DNA of 64,000 nt from Shewanella electrodiphila (GCF_023283985.1 NZ_JAKIKU010000001.1:558001-622000); one strand, 5' to 3'. Positions 1-9,103 are shown, numbered from the stretch's first letter. Notes: a model not told the origin generated them from the letters alone. Numbers and translations: made by a program.

Positions 1-744
1 AATACCAAGGTCTGCTTCCATATCCATGCTCAGTTCAAGCATTTCAGTTGGGTAACCCGTCTTTTCAGCAACCACAGTCATCATGGTGCTTTGAACTTGT
101 TCAGCGCTTAAACCTACTGGAGCAGAACCAGTAGTTGGTAGCTGAGAGGCTTCAGCGGCACTTGTAGGAAGTTTAGAGTCTTCAGCTGGTAGCTTAGAGT
201 TCATATAAGAAACGATTTCGCCAAGGGTACGACACTCAGCTAAATCTTCAGGGCTCAATTCTGGCAGTGTTGGTAGTTCGTCTTGAACGGTACCTAAAAT
301 CTCAACACGTTTGATTGAATCAATACCAAGGTCTGCTTCCATATCCATGCTCAGTTCAAGCATTTCAGTTGGGTAACCGGTTTTTTCAGCTACGACTTCA
401 AGCATTGTATTAAGCACGGTTTCTGCGCTAAGACCTGATGCTGGTGCTGCAACAGCAGTTTGAGCTGCTATTTGAATCCCTTCAGCTGCATTTGTAGGCA
501 GCTTGCTGTTCATATAATCAACGATTTCGCCAAGTGTACGACATTCAGCTAAATCTTCAGGGCTTAACTCTGGTAGCGTTGGTAGTTCGTCTTGAACGGT
601 TCCTAGAATTTCAACACGCTTGATTGAATCGATACCAAGGTCTGCTTCCATATCCATGCTTAATTCAAGCATTTCAGTCGGGTAACCGGTCTTTTCAGCA
701 ACGACTTCGAGCATAGTGTTCAGCACTGTTTCTGCGTTTAAACC
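1..744 (-). repeat. Tandem ACP-coding repeats of PfaA (three copies visible)
   Basis: Three near-identical acyl-carrier-protein modules, read leftwards: about 744-487, 435-190 and 114 to beyond base 1. Each carries the LGIDSIKRVEIL phosphopantetheine motif; the attachment serines are codons 625-627 and 316-318, and the third lies just outside the window. Spacing between equivalent bases is 309 and 321 bp (103 and 107 residues), the difference being in the linkers. DNA identity between copies is high, so recombination could change copy number. Serial ACPs are the hallmark of PfaA; known enzymes carry about four to nine. Confidence 0.93.
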
Positions 745-3700
745 TGCAGGCGCTGCTGCAACTACCGGCGCAACGACAGGAGCAGTAATTGGGGCAGGTG
801 CTTTTACTGGTTCAATACGTGGCGCTGGAGCTGCCATAGCGGCAGGTTTGGAAACAGGCGCTTGTACTGGAGCGGCTACTTTTACAGCTTCAACGACTGG
901 TGCTGGCGCTGTAATCACTGGAGTTGCAGCGATAGGCGCATTAACTCTAGGAGTATTGATAACAGGAACTGCAACAACAGGCGCTGTCGCTACTGGTGCT
1001 TGACCAGTCAGCATGCTTAATGCGTTTTGGCTTGACTGTGCTTGTTGCTCAAGGAACAAAGTATGACTTTGTAGTGTTTGAGCTTGATGCTGGTGGAATA
1101 GCTCCATTGAGCGTTGTAGGCTCTCAGGAATAGCATGTCCTGCAGCAGCCATTTTACTTTGCTCGGCCATTAGATGAGTAAAGGTGTCACCATATTGCTG
1201 TGGAATGGCTAAGAACTGCTGATGTAAATCAGCTGCTTGCTGTTGTGCATTGAAGAACGCTTCTAAGCTGCCTGAAGCTGGAGCACTTTGTGCTGGAGCT
1301 TGAGGTGCTATTTTTTGAGGCGCTTGAGCAGCAGCGTTAGACACTGCAGTTGAACCTGATGCGGCAACTTCAACGTATTCTGTTTTAATGACTTCTTTTT
1401 CCACGATTTTCTCTACTACTTTTTCAACCGGTACTTCAACCACTTTTTCGACAACAGTTTCAACAATTTGTGAAGTGACTTTGCCAGTGGTTAATGATTT
1501 TTCCATTTTAGCGCGGGTTGGTGCACTGATATGGTTTGAAGCTGTTAGCTTGACGTTCATGCCTTTCGGCACTGCAGGGGCGGCGATTTCTGCTTGATAA
1601 GGATCAACCTCCGTTAGCGGTGCGCCAAGTACGTTAAGTTGCATAGCCGCAATACGTAACTGCAGATCGCTGTTACCTTTCGGATTGGGATTGATGCTAA
1701 TCACTGATACGCTTTCTGCTTTGTTACCTAGCGTGGCTTCAACCAGTTTCTGCAAGATATTCTTAGGCCCGAACTCAACAAATACACGCGCTCCAGCGTC
1801 ATACATGCTGTTTAACTGATCAGTAAAGCGAACCGACTGTAGCATGTGCTGTTTAAATGCCGCTTTAATCGACTTAGCATCCGTTGGATGTTTTTCACCG
1901 CTGGCATTTGAGAATAATTCAACTTTGCAGGCAGTAAACTTGGCTTTATCGATGGCTTTAGCGAATGGCTTTTGTGCATGTCCTACAAGTGGCGTATGGA
2001 ATGCGCCAGAGACAGGCAGTGCAATGGCTTTAAAGCCTAATGCGCTAATGGCTTTAGCTGCTTGTGCACAAGACTCTGTAGGGCCTGCGATAACAAGCTG
2101 AGTCGCAGAGTTATAATTAGCGACTTTTACACCGTCAAATTCAGCAATACAGGTTTCTAACTTAGCGATGTTATCGCTGTTTGCTGCATCAGCATCATGA
2201 GCTGGCAAGATAATGGCGTACATGGTGCCTTTATCTAATTCATTACCGTCTTTATCTATAGCCGATGAAGCCATAGCTGCGCCGCGAGCATATGAAAGCT
2301 GATAGTAATCATCATTTGAAATTACCCCAGCGGCACATAATGCTGAAAGCTCACCAAAGCTATGACCTGCAAACATATCCGCGCTAAAGCCTGCCTGACT
2401 CAGTAACTGATACTGACTCATGCTGACTACGCCAATAGCACTTTGCGCATTGTCGGTGCTGGTGAGTAATGCCGCTTGTGCATCTTTATCTGCTTTTTCA
2501 AAAGCAGGAATAGGGAACATCACTTGTGATAGTGGTGTTTTGTCAAAGCTTGCAAACACTTTATCGGCTTTGATCAGTTGCTGACGCATTTCAGGGAAAT
2601 GACAAGCGACTTCAATACCCATGTTGACGTATTGCGAGCCTTGGCCGGCAAATAACGCTGCGACTTTTGGTTCGCTAGTCGCTTTTTTACCCTTAGTTGT
2701 CACAGTGATGAGTGCTGATGAGCGGTAACTGGTACCCGATGGCAATTGCCATGCTTCTGAATCGTTATTAAGTTGCTTTAACGCTAAACCAAGCTGAGTG
2801 GTTAGCTCGGTAAGGTTTGATACCACAAGACCTAAGCGGGCAGCGGAATCTTCAATTTTAGTCACTGCATATTGCTTGGCAATGCGCGTGAGCTCTGCTT
2901 GCTCAATACTGCTATTGTCAGTACCTTTAAGTGCGCTGATTTCAGCGGTTAACTTATTCACTTCTGCAATTAAGGCTGCTTTGTTATCAGCACTAATTAA
3001 TAAGCTTTGAGCCACTTGGCGTTGACGGTATTTGTCATCACGGCTGTGTTCTGGACTATATTCTTCCAATACTAAGTGGAAGTTAGTGCCACCAAAACCA
3101 AATGAGCTGATACCAGCACGACGTGGTGTGCCGTCAGGGCGAGGCATCCAAGGACGGGTTTCAGTGTTAACGAAAAACGGCGAATCTTCAACGTTTAGTT
3201 TAGGGTTTGGCTTAGAGACATTAATGGTTGGCGGTAGCACTTTGTGGTGCAGTGCAAGGGCGGCTTTAATCACGCCAGCAGTACCAGCGGTAGATTTAGT
3301 GTGACCCACTTGAGATTTAACCGAACCTAACGCAATGTGCTGTTTGGTTGGGTCATTTTCACCAAATACTGATTTAAGACCATTGAATTCGGCTACATCA
3401 CCTGCTGCAGTGCCTGTGCCGTGCGCTTCAATTAAGCCAACGGTTTCAGGGGCAAAACCTGCATCATCATAAGCACGTTTTAGTGCTTTTGCTTGGCCTT
3501 CAGGGCGCGGAGCATAAATACTTTTGAACTTACCGTCAGATGAAGCGCCAACCCCTTTAATGACTGAGTAAATACGGTCACCATCACGTTCTGCATCTTC
3601 AAGGCGCTTAAGGGCTACCATGCCGATACCTTCACCAATCATCATGCCTTTTGAATCGATATCAAAGGGTTGAATCGTTTCATTGGTGGTGAACGCTGGG

Positions 3701-4512
3701 GTTTTTGAAAAGCTCATGTACATTGAAGGTGAGTTATCGGTACAAACACCACCAGTGATCATCATTTCACTGCGGCCTTCAACCAGCTCAGTTAATGCCA
3801 TACGCATTGCGGCAAGTGAGCCTGCACATGCAGCGTCAACAACACAGTTCATGCCGCCTAAATCGAAGCGGTTAGCAATACGACCTGCAATAACATTACC
3901 TAGTGAGCCTGGGAATGAGTTTTCTTCCCAGTGAATGTACTGGTCTTGGAATTTTTTGATCAGCATATCGCTGTCAGCATCACTTAGGCCGCTACTTTTA
4001 AATACCTTTTTAAGCACTGGGTATTGCAGGCGCGCCGTTAAGCTTGCATTGATCTTTTGACCGCCACCCACACCCAGCGTAATACCGATTTTGTCAGTAT
4101 CGTACTCAGAGGTAACGCCCGCATCTGCAAGAACTTCTTTGGCAATGACTAGCGAAAGCAATTGTGAAGTATCAGTCAGTTCTAAAATATTTGGTGGCAG
4201 GCCGAATTCCATTGGATTAAAGTCAACTTCTGGAATAAAGCCACCACGTTTACAGTAGCTTTTATCTGGCGTTGATTTATCAGCATCAAAGTAATCTTCA
4301 GGACGCCAGTGCGACTCAGGCACTTCGGTAATCGCATCAATTTTTTCACTGATTAAATCCCAAAATTTATTCAGGTAACGCGAATTTGCAAAAATGCTTG
4401 CCATGCCAACAATGGCAATTGGCATGTCTTTAAGGCGTTTATTTAATCTCGAATCTTGAGATTGACTGTTTTCTTGAGAGAGCGTCTCAGGATTAGTAGG
4501 GGTTTGGCTCAT
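1..4512 (-). CDS. pfaA: PfaA, polyunsaturated fatty acid synthase subunit (3' part beyond the left edge)
   Basis: Large multidomain PUFA/polyketide synthase subunit that, with PfaB, PfaC, PfaD and PfaE, makes EPA/DHA-type acids. About 1,504 residues are visible and the frame is still open at base 1. Domain order seen: a ketosynthase (residues about 25-470) with active-site Cys229 in DAACAGS and the EAHGTGT and GHTKSTAG histidine motifs; an acyltransferase with GHSFGE (Ser718, bases 2359-2361); a charged Val/Glu/Lys-rich stretch and an Ala/Pro-rich linker (bases about 745-1010); then at least three tandem ACPs. KR and any further domains must lie left of the window. The start ATG (4512-4510) overlaps the pfaR stop as ATGA, which suggests translational coupling. 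Identification is firm; the total ACP number cannot be known here. Confidence 0.95.
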   Translation of the reverse strand, partial: MSQTPTNPETLSQENSQSQDSRLNKRLKDMPIAIVGMASIFANSRYLNKFWDLISEKIDAITEVPESHWRPEDYFDADKSTPDKSYCKRGGFIPEVDFNPMEFGLPPNILELTDTSQLLSLVIAKEVLADAGVTSEYDTDKIGITLGVGGGQKINASLTARLQYPVLKKVFKSSGLSDADSDMLIKKFQDQYIHWEENSFPGSLGNVIAGRIANRFDLGGMNCVVDAACAGSLAAMRMALTELVEGRSEMMITGGVCTDNSPSMYMSFSKTPAFTTNETIQPFDIDSKGMMIGEGIGMVALKRLEDAERDGDRIYSVIKGVGASSDGKFKSIYAPRPEGQAKALKRAYDDAGFAPETVGLIEAHGTGTAAGDVAEFNGLKSVFGENDPTKQHIALGSVKSQVGHTKSTAGTAGVIKAALALHHKVLPPTINVSKPNPKLNVEDSPFFVNTETRPWMPRPDGTPRRAGISSFGFGGTNFHLVLEEYSPEHSRDDKYRQRQVAQSLLISADNKAALIAEVNKLTAEISALKGTDNSSIEQAELTRIAKQYAVTKIEDSAARLGLVVSNLTELTTQLGLALKQLNNDSEAWQLPSGTSYRSSALITVTTKGKKATSEPKVAALFAGQGSQYVNMGIEVACHFPEMRQQLIKADKVFASFDKTPLSQVMFPIPAFEKADKDAQAALLTSTDNAQSAIGVVSMSQYQLLSQAGFSADMFAGHSFGELSALCAAGVISNDDYYQLSYARGAAMASSAIDKDGNELDKGTMYAIILPAHDADAANSDNIAKLETCIAEFDGVKVANYNSATQLVIAGPTESCAQAAKAISALGFKAIALPVSGAFHTPLVGHAQKPFAKAIDKAKFTACKVELFSNASGEKHPTDAKSIKAAFKQHMLQSVRFTDQLNSMYDAGARVFVEFGPKNILQKLVEATLGNKAESVSVISINPNPKGNSDLQLRIAAMQLNVLGAPLTEVDPYQAEIAAPAVPKGMNVKLTASNHISAPTRAKMEKSLTTGKVTSQIVETVVEKVVEVPVEKVVEKIVEKEVIKTEYVEVAASGSTAVSNAAAQAPQKIAPQAPAQSAPASGSLEAFFNAQQQAADLHQQFLAIPQQYGDTFTHLMAEQSKMAAAGHAIPESLQRSMELFHQHQAQTLQSHTLFLEQQAQSSQNALSMLTGQAPVATAPVVAVPVINTPRVNAPIAATPVITAPAPVVEAVKVAAPVQAPVSKPAAMAAPAPRIEPVKAPAPITAPVVAPVVAAAPAGLNAETVLNTMLEVVAEKTGYPTEMLELSMDMEADLGIDSIKRVEILGTVQDELPTLPELSPEDLAECRTLGEIVDYMNSKLPTNAAEGIQIAAQTAVAAPASGLSAETVLNTMLEVVAEKTGYPTEMLELSMDMEADLGIDSIKRVEILGTVQDELPTLPELSPEDLAECRTLGEIVSYMNSKLPAEDSKLPTSAAEASQLPTTGSAPVGLSAEQVQSTMMTVVAEKTGYPTEMLELSMDMEADLGI

Positions 4513-5372
4513 TTTGAGTCTCCAGTACTCAGCTTATCCTTAGCTGATTTATTATTTTGAGGCGCGTTTTCTGCTGCAGTTGCACCAGGAAAACGAGCTA
4601 AAAATGTATGGTAATTTTTGACGAGTAACTTACGTAGATGAAACGGTCCGTGCTTTAACACATAAGCGATATATCGATTGGTCGCTTGTGTGTGGTTGTC
4701 TTGATAGATGTCGAGATAAACCCAGTCGGTTGCAAAATCGACACCGAGTAAAATTGAATAACTGTCTGCTTGTGTCAATTGCGGTGGAATGGTTAATGAA
4801 ACCACTTGTACCACGTTATCGGGCGTAGCCTCTGGTAGAGCAAGGGTGTTAGCCAGAGTTTCAGGGTTTAAGGTGTAAGTCGCTACATCTGTACCCTGAA
4901 CAATGGGTAACTGATTAAAATATCGTTCAGGTACAAAAGGGCTTTCAAACTCATCGAGTTTGGATACACCGTAACGTTTAAGACAACGGGCTAAACCAGA
5001 GCGAGATACGTTTTCATTGATGAACTGTTGGGTGACTTTTAGCAGCCTATCTAAGGGCATTTTCAATTGATAGCGCAACCCGACAACCACATACTCTTCC
5101 ATTGGTGAAAGGGTGGTCTTTAAATGATGTGGGGTATTAGGTGTATCACTTATTGAGTCTCGCTTGCGCCACTTTCTGACTGTTGCTTCAGTAATATTAA
5201 GAATTTTAGCTAACTGGCTGACAGTAAACTCGGAAGTCTGAATGAATTGACGCATTTCAGGTGTCGTTGTTGCATTGCGATGGCGCACAGGTGTGTTTGC
5301 CGCATCACAATCGGAAGATACTTTTTTGCCAGGTTTTTTCATGGCAGATTTAGCTTGTCGGTTTGCTGTCAT
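4509..5372 (-). CDS. pfaR: PfaR, transcriptional regulator of the pfa cluster
   Basis: 287-residue protein directly upstream of pfaA, the position and size of PfaR, a positive regulator of PUFA synthesis genes in Shewanella and relatives. Residues about 45-70 form a helix-turn-helix (TVSQLAKILNITEATVRKW) of the kind found at the N terminus of IS481-type transposases. The C-terminal part (ILLGVDFATDWVYLDIYQ) resembles the first strands of an integrase/transposase RNase-H fold, but I cannot see a complete DDE triad. The N terminus is basic and likely disordered. Its stop overlaps the pfaA ATG (ATGA), so it is the first gene of the pfa operon. Identity comes from context plus HTH; a domesticated transposase origin is inference. 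Confidence 0.85.
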   Translation of the reverse strand: MTANRQAKSAMKKPGKKVSSDCDAANTPVRHRNATTTPEMRQFIQTSEFTVSQLAKILNITEATVRKWRKRDSISDTPNTPHHLKTTLSPMEEYVVVGLRYQLKMPLDRLLKVTQQFINENVSRSGLARCLKRYGVSKLDEFESPFVPERYFNQLPIVQGTDVATYTLNPETLANTLALPEATPDNVVQVVSLTIPPQLTQADSYSILLGVDFATDWVYLDIYQDNHTQATNRYIAYVLKHGPFHLRKLLVKNYHTFLARFPGATAAENAPQNNKSAKDKLSTGDSK

Positions 5373-5742
5373 TTAAGGACGGCCATAGCAGAATGAATAC
5401 TCCGTACAATCTATTGGGACTCTTAAAATCATAATGAAGATTAACGTTTGTTCATCTTCATTATTAGTGTTTTAGCATAAACGAGCATGCAGAGTACCTG
5501 AGGTTTTAGGTCGATACAATCACCCGAAACTAATTAATCACTGATACGACCAGAACTAGCTAACACTTGTAAGCTGAATGAGTGGTTTTGTTATAAAAAA
5601 TGGGGTCGGTGTAAAGACTGATCTAGGTCAATTTATTCACTTTCTTTCAGTCGTATACTGGTTTGAGTGCAAATAATAGGCAGCTGTAAACATACAAAGA
5701 CAAAATATGGATAGTTTAATAATGTGAACAAAGGAGGCCATC
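5373..5742. other. Divergent promoter region between pfaR and the EF-G-like gene
   Basis: 370 bp without a credible gene, containing the upstream regions of both divergent genes. I see an AT-rich stretch, a CRP/FNR-like palindrome at 5618-5631 (listed separately) and, just before the EF-G-like ATG, a strong AAGGAGG ribosome binding site at about 5732-5738. I could not assign confident -35/-10 boxes for either direction. A short motif at about 5600-5616 (TGGGGTCGGTGTAAAG) resembles one at 57269-57285. Confidence 0.6.
5618..5631. promoter_or_regulatory. Candidate CRP/FNR (EtrA)-type operator
   Basis: CTGATCTAGGTCAA matches the FNR/EtrA consensus TTGAT-N4-ATCAA at 8 of 10 positions and keeps the CRP-like TGA-N6-TCA core. 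It lies 112 bp before the EF-G-like start codon and about 245 bp upstream of pfaR. Seen by eye only; such sites occur by chance. Confidence 0.35.
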
Positions 5743-7782
5743 ATGGCTGAGTTTACCACTGAGCAAATCCGCAATCTGGCAGTGCTCGGACACACTGGCG
5801 CAGGGAAATCCTCATTACTTGAGGCATTACTCTTTAGCGCTGATGCAATCACTTTAAAAGGCAGGGTCGATAAGGGTACAAATCATGCTGATTTCACTGC
5901 CCAAGAAAAATCCCACCGCCACAGTTTAGAACCTTCCTTTTTAAATCTTGATTATCAATCGCATCACATCAATTTTATCGATACTCCTGGATTACCTGAC
6001 TTTTTTGGTCGTGCACTATTACCCTTACCCGGCGTTGAGTCGGTGTTATTAGTCGTCAATGCCGGTGTCGGCATTGAATCTGTCACTAAACGCGCTTTTG
6101 AAGCGGCGCGCCGTCAAGGTAAAGCGGTGATCATTGCGATTAATCATATGGATGGCAATGAAACAAACGTGTCAGAAGTGATGATGGATATTCAGCATCA
6201 ATTTGGTCATCGCTGTTTGCCGGTTAATTTACCTCATACCAATGCTGATGGCGTTGTGGATTCAGTCGTTGATTGTTATTTACATTGTGATGAAACCACA
6301 TCGACGCTATTCAGTAGCCCTACCCAAGCCAGAGATGAGCTAGTCGATACCGTATTAGAAGAAGATGAAGCCTTAATGGAGCTTTATCTCGAGCAGGGGG
6401 AATCACTAAGCCCTGAGCAATTACATGCACCATTAGAAACAGCATTAAGAATGGGGCACTTAGTGCCAGTTTGTTTTACCAGTGCTGAGCAAGATATTGG
6501 TATTGGCTCGTTATTAGAAATGCTGATTAAATTAATGCCTAGCCCGCTTGAAGCTAACCCACCACAGTTTATTAAAGGGTTTGGTGATGATGCTAAGCCA
6601 ATTAATGTCACACAAAAAGCCTCAGACCATGTTTTAGCTCATGTATTTAGGGTGGCGATAGATCCGTTTTTTGGACGTATGGGGGTTTTCCGCTTGTATC
6701 AAGGTACGATTTCTGTGGGAATGAAATTGTTTATTGGTAGCGGTCGTAAGCCGTTTAAAGTGTCTCATTTAATGAAGTTGCAAGGTGACAAACAAATCAA
6801 TGTGAACCAAGCGTTACCTGGAGATATCTGCGCTATAGCTAAATTGGAAGAATTGACAGTAGGTGCAGTGCTGCATGACAGTCATGATGAAGATGAATTC
6901 CATTTACCGGAGCTCAAATTCCCGCAGCCTATTTTTGGCTTAGCGGTATCTGCAAAACGCCGCGGTGATGAGCAAAAAATATCGGAAGTGTTACATAAGT
7001 TAGTGGCAGAAGATCCTAGTTTGCAAATCAGCCGCAATGAAGCTGAAGGCCAAACTGTATTGCAAGGACAAGGGGATTTACATCTGCAAATTGCATTGGA
7101 GAAAGCGCAGAATCTATTTAATGTTGATATGGAAACCGACATTCCTGCCATTGCGTATCGGGAAACCATTATGGGCGAGGCTGAATTTCGTTATCGCCAT
7201 AAAAAGCAATCTGGTGGTTCAGGCCAGTTTGGTGAGGTTGAGTTAAAAGTTGAGCCTCTTGCTCGTGGGCAAGGTTTTGAGTTTGTCTCTAAAGTGGTGG
7301 GTGGCTCGGTGCCTAGCCAGTATATTCCAGCAGTTGAAAAGGGCGTTCGTGAAGCCATGCTCGTCGGAGAGTTAGGAGGATACCCGCTGCAAGATATCAA
7401 AGTGACCGTGCTTGATGGCAAGCATCACAGCGTTGACTCAAAAGAAATAGCCTTTGTTATGGCAGGTAAAAGAGCTTTTATGGAGGCAGTGAAATTAGCG
7501 CAACCTGTAATGTTAGAGCCGATAGTTGATATGAATATTCAAGTAGCGCAAACCCATGTGGGTGAGATCACCGGTGACATTAGTTCTGCCCGCGGTATTG
7601 TGTGTGGCACACAGGCTAACAGTAAAGGTTTAGTGGAAGTTAATGTAGAAGCGCCGCTAGCCAATGTGAGTAACTATTCTACTCGGCTAAAATCGATGAC
7701 CGGAGGAGATGGTCAGTTCTCGATGCAATTCAGTCGTTACGATGTATTGCCACAAAAAGAGCTCAAGGCTGTGGTTAGTTAG
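5743..7782 (+). CDS. EF-G-like translational GTPase (EF-G2 type), divergent from pfaR
   Basis: 679 residues with the full elongation-factor-G architecture, about 20 shorter than housekeeping EF-G. The P-loop GHTGAGKS is at 16-23. The G3 motif reads DTPGLPD (80-86) instead of DTPGHVD, so the histidine needed for ribosome-stimulated GTP hydrolysis is Leu84. The G4 motif is NHMD (134-137) instead of NKMD. Domains IV-V follow (EFRYRHKKQSGGSGQFGEV at about residue 478). EF-G2 paralogs such as mycobacterial FusA2 also lack this histidine and are reported to have little ribosome-dependent GTPase activity. Strong AAGGAGG ribosome binding site; monocistronic, ending at a terminator near 7952. It is likely a second EF-G-like protein, not the main factor; its function is unknown. 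Confidence 0.85.
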   Translation: MAEFTTEQIRNLAVLGHTGAGKSSLLEALLFSADAITLKGRVDKGTNHADFTAQEKSHRHSLEPSFLNLDYQSHHINFIDTPGLPDFFGRALLPLPGVESVLLVVNAGVGIESVTKRAFEAARRQGKAVIIAINHMDGNETNVSEVMMDIQHQFGHRCLPVNLPHTNADGVVDSVVDCYLHCDETTSTLFSSPTQARDELVDTVLEEDEALMELYLEQGESLSPEQLHAPLETALRMGHLVPVCFTSAEQDIGIGSLLEMLIKLMPSPLEANPPQFIKGFGDDAKPINVTQKASDHVLAHVFRVAIDPFFGRMGVFRLYQGTISVGMKLFIGSGRKPFKVSHLMKLQGDKQINVNQALPGDICAIAKLEELTVGAVLHDSHDEDEFHLPELKFPQPIFGLAVSAKRRGDEQKISEVLHKLVAEDPSLQISRNEAEGQTVLQGQGDLHLQIALEKAQNLFNVDMETDIPAIAYRETIMGEAEFRYRHKKQSGGSGQFGEVELKVEPLARGQGFEFVSKVVGGSVPSQYIPAVEKGVREAMLVGELGGYPLQDIKVTVLDGKHHSVDSKEIAFVMAGKRAFMEAVKLAQPVMLEPIVDMNIQVAQTHVGEITGDISSARGIVCGTQANSKGLVEVNVEAPLANVSNYSTRLKSMTGGDGQFSMQFSRYDVLPQKELKAVVS

Positions 7783-7806
7783 CTTATAAGTCAATTAACG
7801 CGTTAG

Positions 7807-7883
7807 TTGATAAAAGCACTCTTTGATATAAGCATATCTTGGATATAAGCTCTCTTTGATAAAAGTACTTTTTGATATAAGCG
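7807..7883. repeat. Degenerate tandem repeat, about five 16-bp units
   Basis: Between the EF-G-like gene and its terminator are five imperfect units of about 16 bp built on TTGATATAAGC or TTGATAAAAG. Near-helical period and AT-rich; no gene inside. No function is visible. Confidence 0.6.
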
Positions 7884-7951
7884 TAAATCTATTCAAGCAT
7901 TAGCAGGTTAATTGCTTGAGTAACTCTTGCAATAGTTATTGACCGAAGAAT

Positions 7952-7983
7952 AAAAGGGTTAAGCTTGGCTTAGCTCTTTTTTA
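7952..7983 (+). terminator. Rho-independent terminator after the EF-G-like gene
   Basis: 12-bp stem AAAAGGGTTAAG / CTTAGCTCTTTT (two G-T pairs) with loop CTTGG, followed by a T run. It lies 170 bp past the EF-G-like stop and before pfaE. Confidence 0.75.
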
Positions 7984-8067
7984 TTGCAACAAACAGATAG
8001 GCTGCTAGTTGAAACAACCCCCTAAAAAAAGCGACAATACGCTATTGTTACTCTGTGTGAGCTTAAT

Positions 8068-8994
8068 TTGCAGTCTTCTACCACCATTCAACTGTTTTAT
8101 TGTTCTCTTAATACTGATTTACTCGATGATTGTAGTGCATCTATCGTGCGTTCATGGCTGCCTGAAAATGAACTGATTAAAGTCGATCGCTTTATTCAAC
8201 AATCATCCAGAGAACAAGGTTTGATGGTACGTGGATATTTACGTGCAGTGTTGTCCCAATTTGCAGATATTACGCCACAGCAGTGGCAATTTGAATATGG
8301 TGAGAAGGGGAAACCAAGGTTATCAGCTGCGCAATATAAGCAAACGGGAATTCAGTTTAATGTCAGCCATAGCGGTGAGTGGCTGTTGATTGGCGTGATC
8401 CACAATGCGATTGATTCTAATACTATTGCCTTTAAGAGTGCAGACTCAGTGATTGCAGAAGAGTTTGGTGTTGATTTTGGCGTTGATATAGAACGACGCC
8501 GAAACAGTACTAACATTCATGCCATTTTACATCACTACTTCTCATCCCCAGAAGAATCTGCGTTATTGGCGTTACCGGAAAATCAGCAGAGAGAGCGCTT
8601 CTTTGATTTATGGTCTTTAAAAGAATCTTACATAAAAGCCAAAGGCCTAGGCTTGGCATTATCACTTAAATCGTTTGCATTTGACCTCAAGAACCTACAA
8701 TTTTGTCCTTTGCCAGTTTCACATGAACCATTGTCAGTTACTCATAAAGTGCCAGATGCGCATATGACGTCAAGTACTTATAAGTTACTAAACAAGGAGT
8801 TGTTATTGTCTGATAACATTCCACTGAGTTTGCTGTGTGAAACCGACACAAAGCAATATGTCACCGCATCCAATTGGCAATGTTATTTAGGCAGGATTGA
8901 TCAAACATACCGATTTGCGATCAGTGTCGGTTGCGGGGCTGAAAATAAGGTTGTTGTGAAGGCTAAACAAGTTAACTTTTCCGACATCTTTTGA
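8068..8994 (+). CDS. pfaE: PfaE, 4'-phosphopantetheinyl transferase
   Basis: 308-residue Sfp/AcpT-type phosphopantetheinyl transferase that loads the coenzyme A arm onto the PfaA ACP serines. Signature motifs: FNVSHSGEWLLIG (97-109), the metal-binding GVDIE (Asp140, Glu142) and WSLKESYIKAKG (182-193; Trp182, Lys185, Glu186, Lys190). The start is the TTG at 8068 with only a weak ribosome binding site; the frame opens at 8014 and contains no ATG or GTG before it, so TTG is the best choice. It lies near pfaR-pfaA but is transcribed the other way, as in Shewanella EPA loci where pfaE is separate from pfaABCD. Confidence 0.92.
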   Translation: MQSSTTIQLFYCSLNTDLLDDCSASIVRSWLPENELIKVDRFIQQSSREQGLMVRGYLRAVLSQFADITPQQWQFEYGEKGKPRLSAAQYKQTGIQFNVSHSGEWLLIGVIHNAIDSNTIAFKSADSVIAEEFGVDFGVDIERRRNSTNIHAILHHYFSSPEESALLALPENQQRERFFDLWSLKESYIKAKGLGLALSLKSFAFDLKNLQFCPLPVSHEPLSVTHKVPDAHMTSSTYKLLNKELLLSDNIPLSLLCETDTKQYVTASNWQCYLGRIDQTYRFAISVGCGAENKVVVKAKQVNFSDIF

Positions 8995-9038
8995 GCTTAG
9001 AACAGCAAAAAAGTATCGAATAACAAAAAACGCATTTT

Positions 9039-9091
9039 GCTTAGATTGTAAGGCGGCAATTCACTTGCCGCGCTTAATCCGTTTTTATTTG
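9039..9091. repeat. Partial copy of the dispersed repeat found at 15818-15949
   Basis: About 53 bp matching, on the opposite strand, the core of the MITE-like element at 15852-15906 (shared block GGCGGCAATTCACT and CGCGCTTAAT with few mismatches). It includes a small hairpin GCGGCAA/TTGCCGC and a following T run, so it may also act as terminator of pfaE. Confidence 0.6.
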
Positions 9092-9103
9092 TCACTACAC
9101 AGC

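Noticed and set aside
1..744. CRISPR or satellite array
   Set aside because: The 300-bp periodicity is the in-frame tandem ACP modules of PfaA, not short direct repeats with unique spacers.
716..1003. Ala/Gly/Thr-rich plus-strand frame opposite pfaA
   Set aside because: Antisense shadow of the Ala/Pro linker codons of PfaA.
5637..5852. 71-residue minus-strand frame at the EF-G-like start
   Set aside because: Overlaps a well-supported gene start and promoter region; no ribosome binding site.
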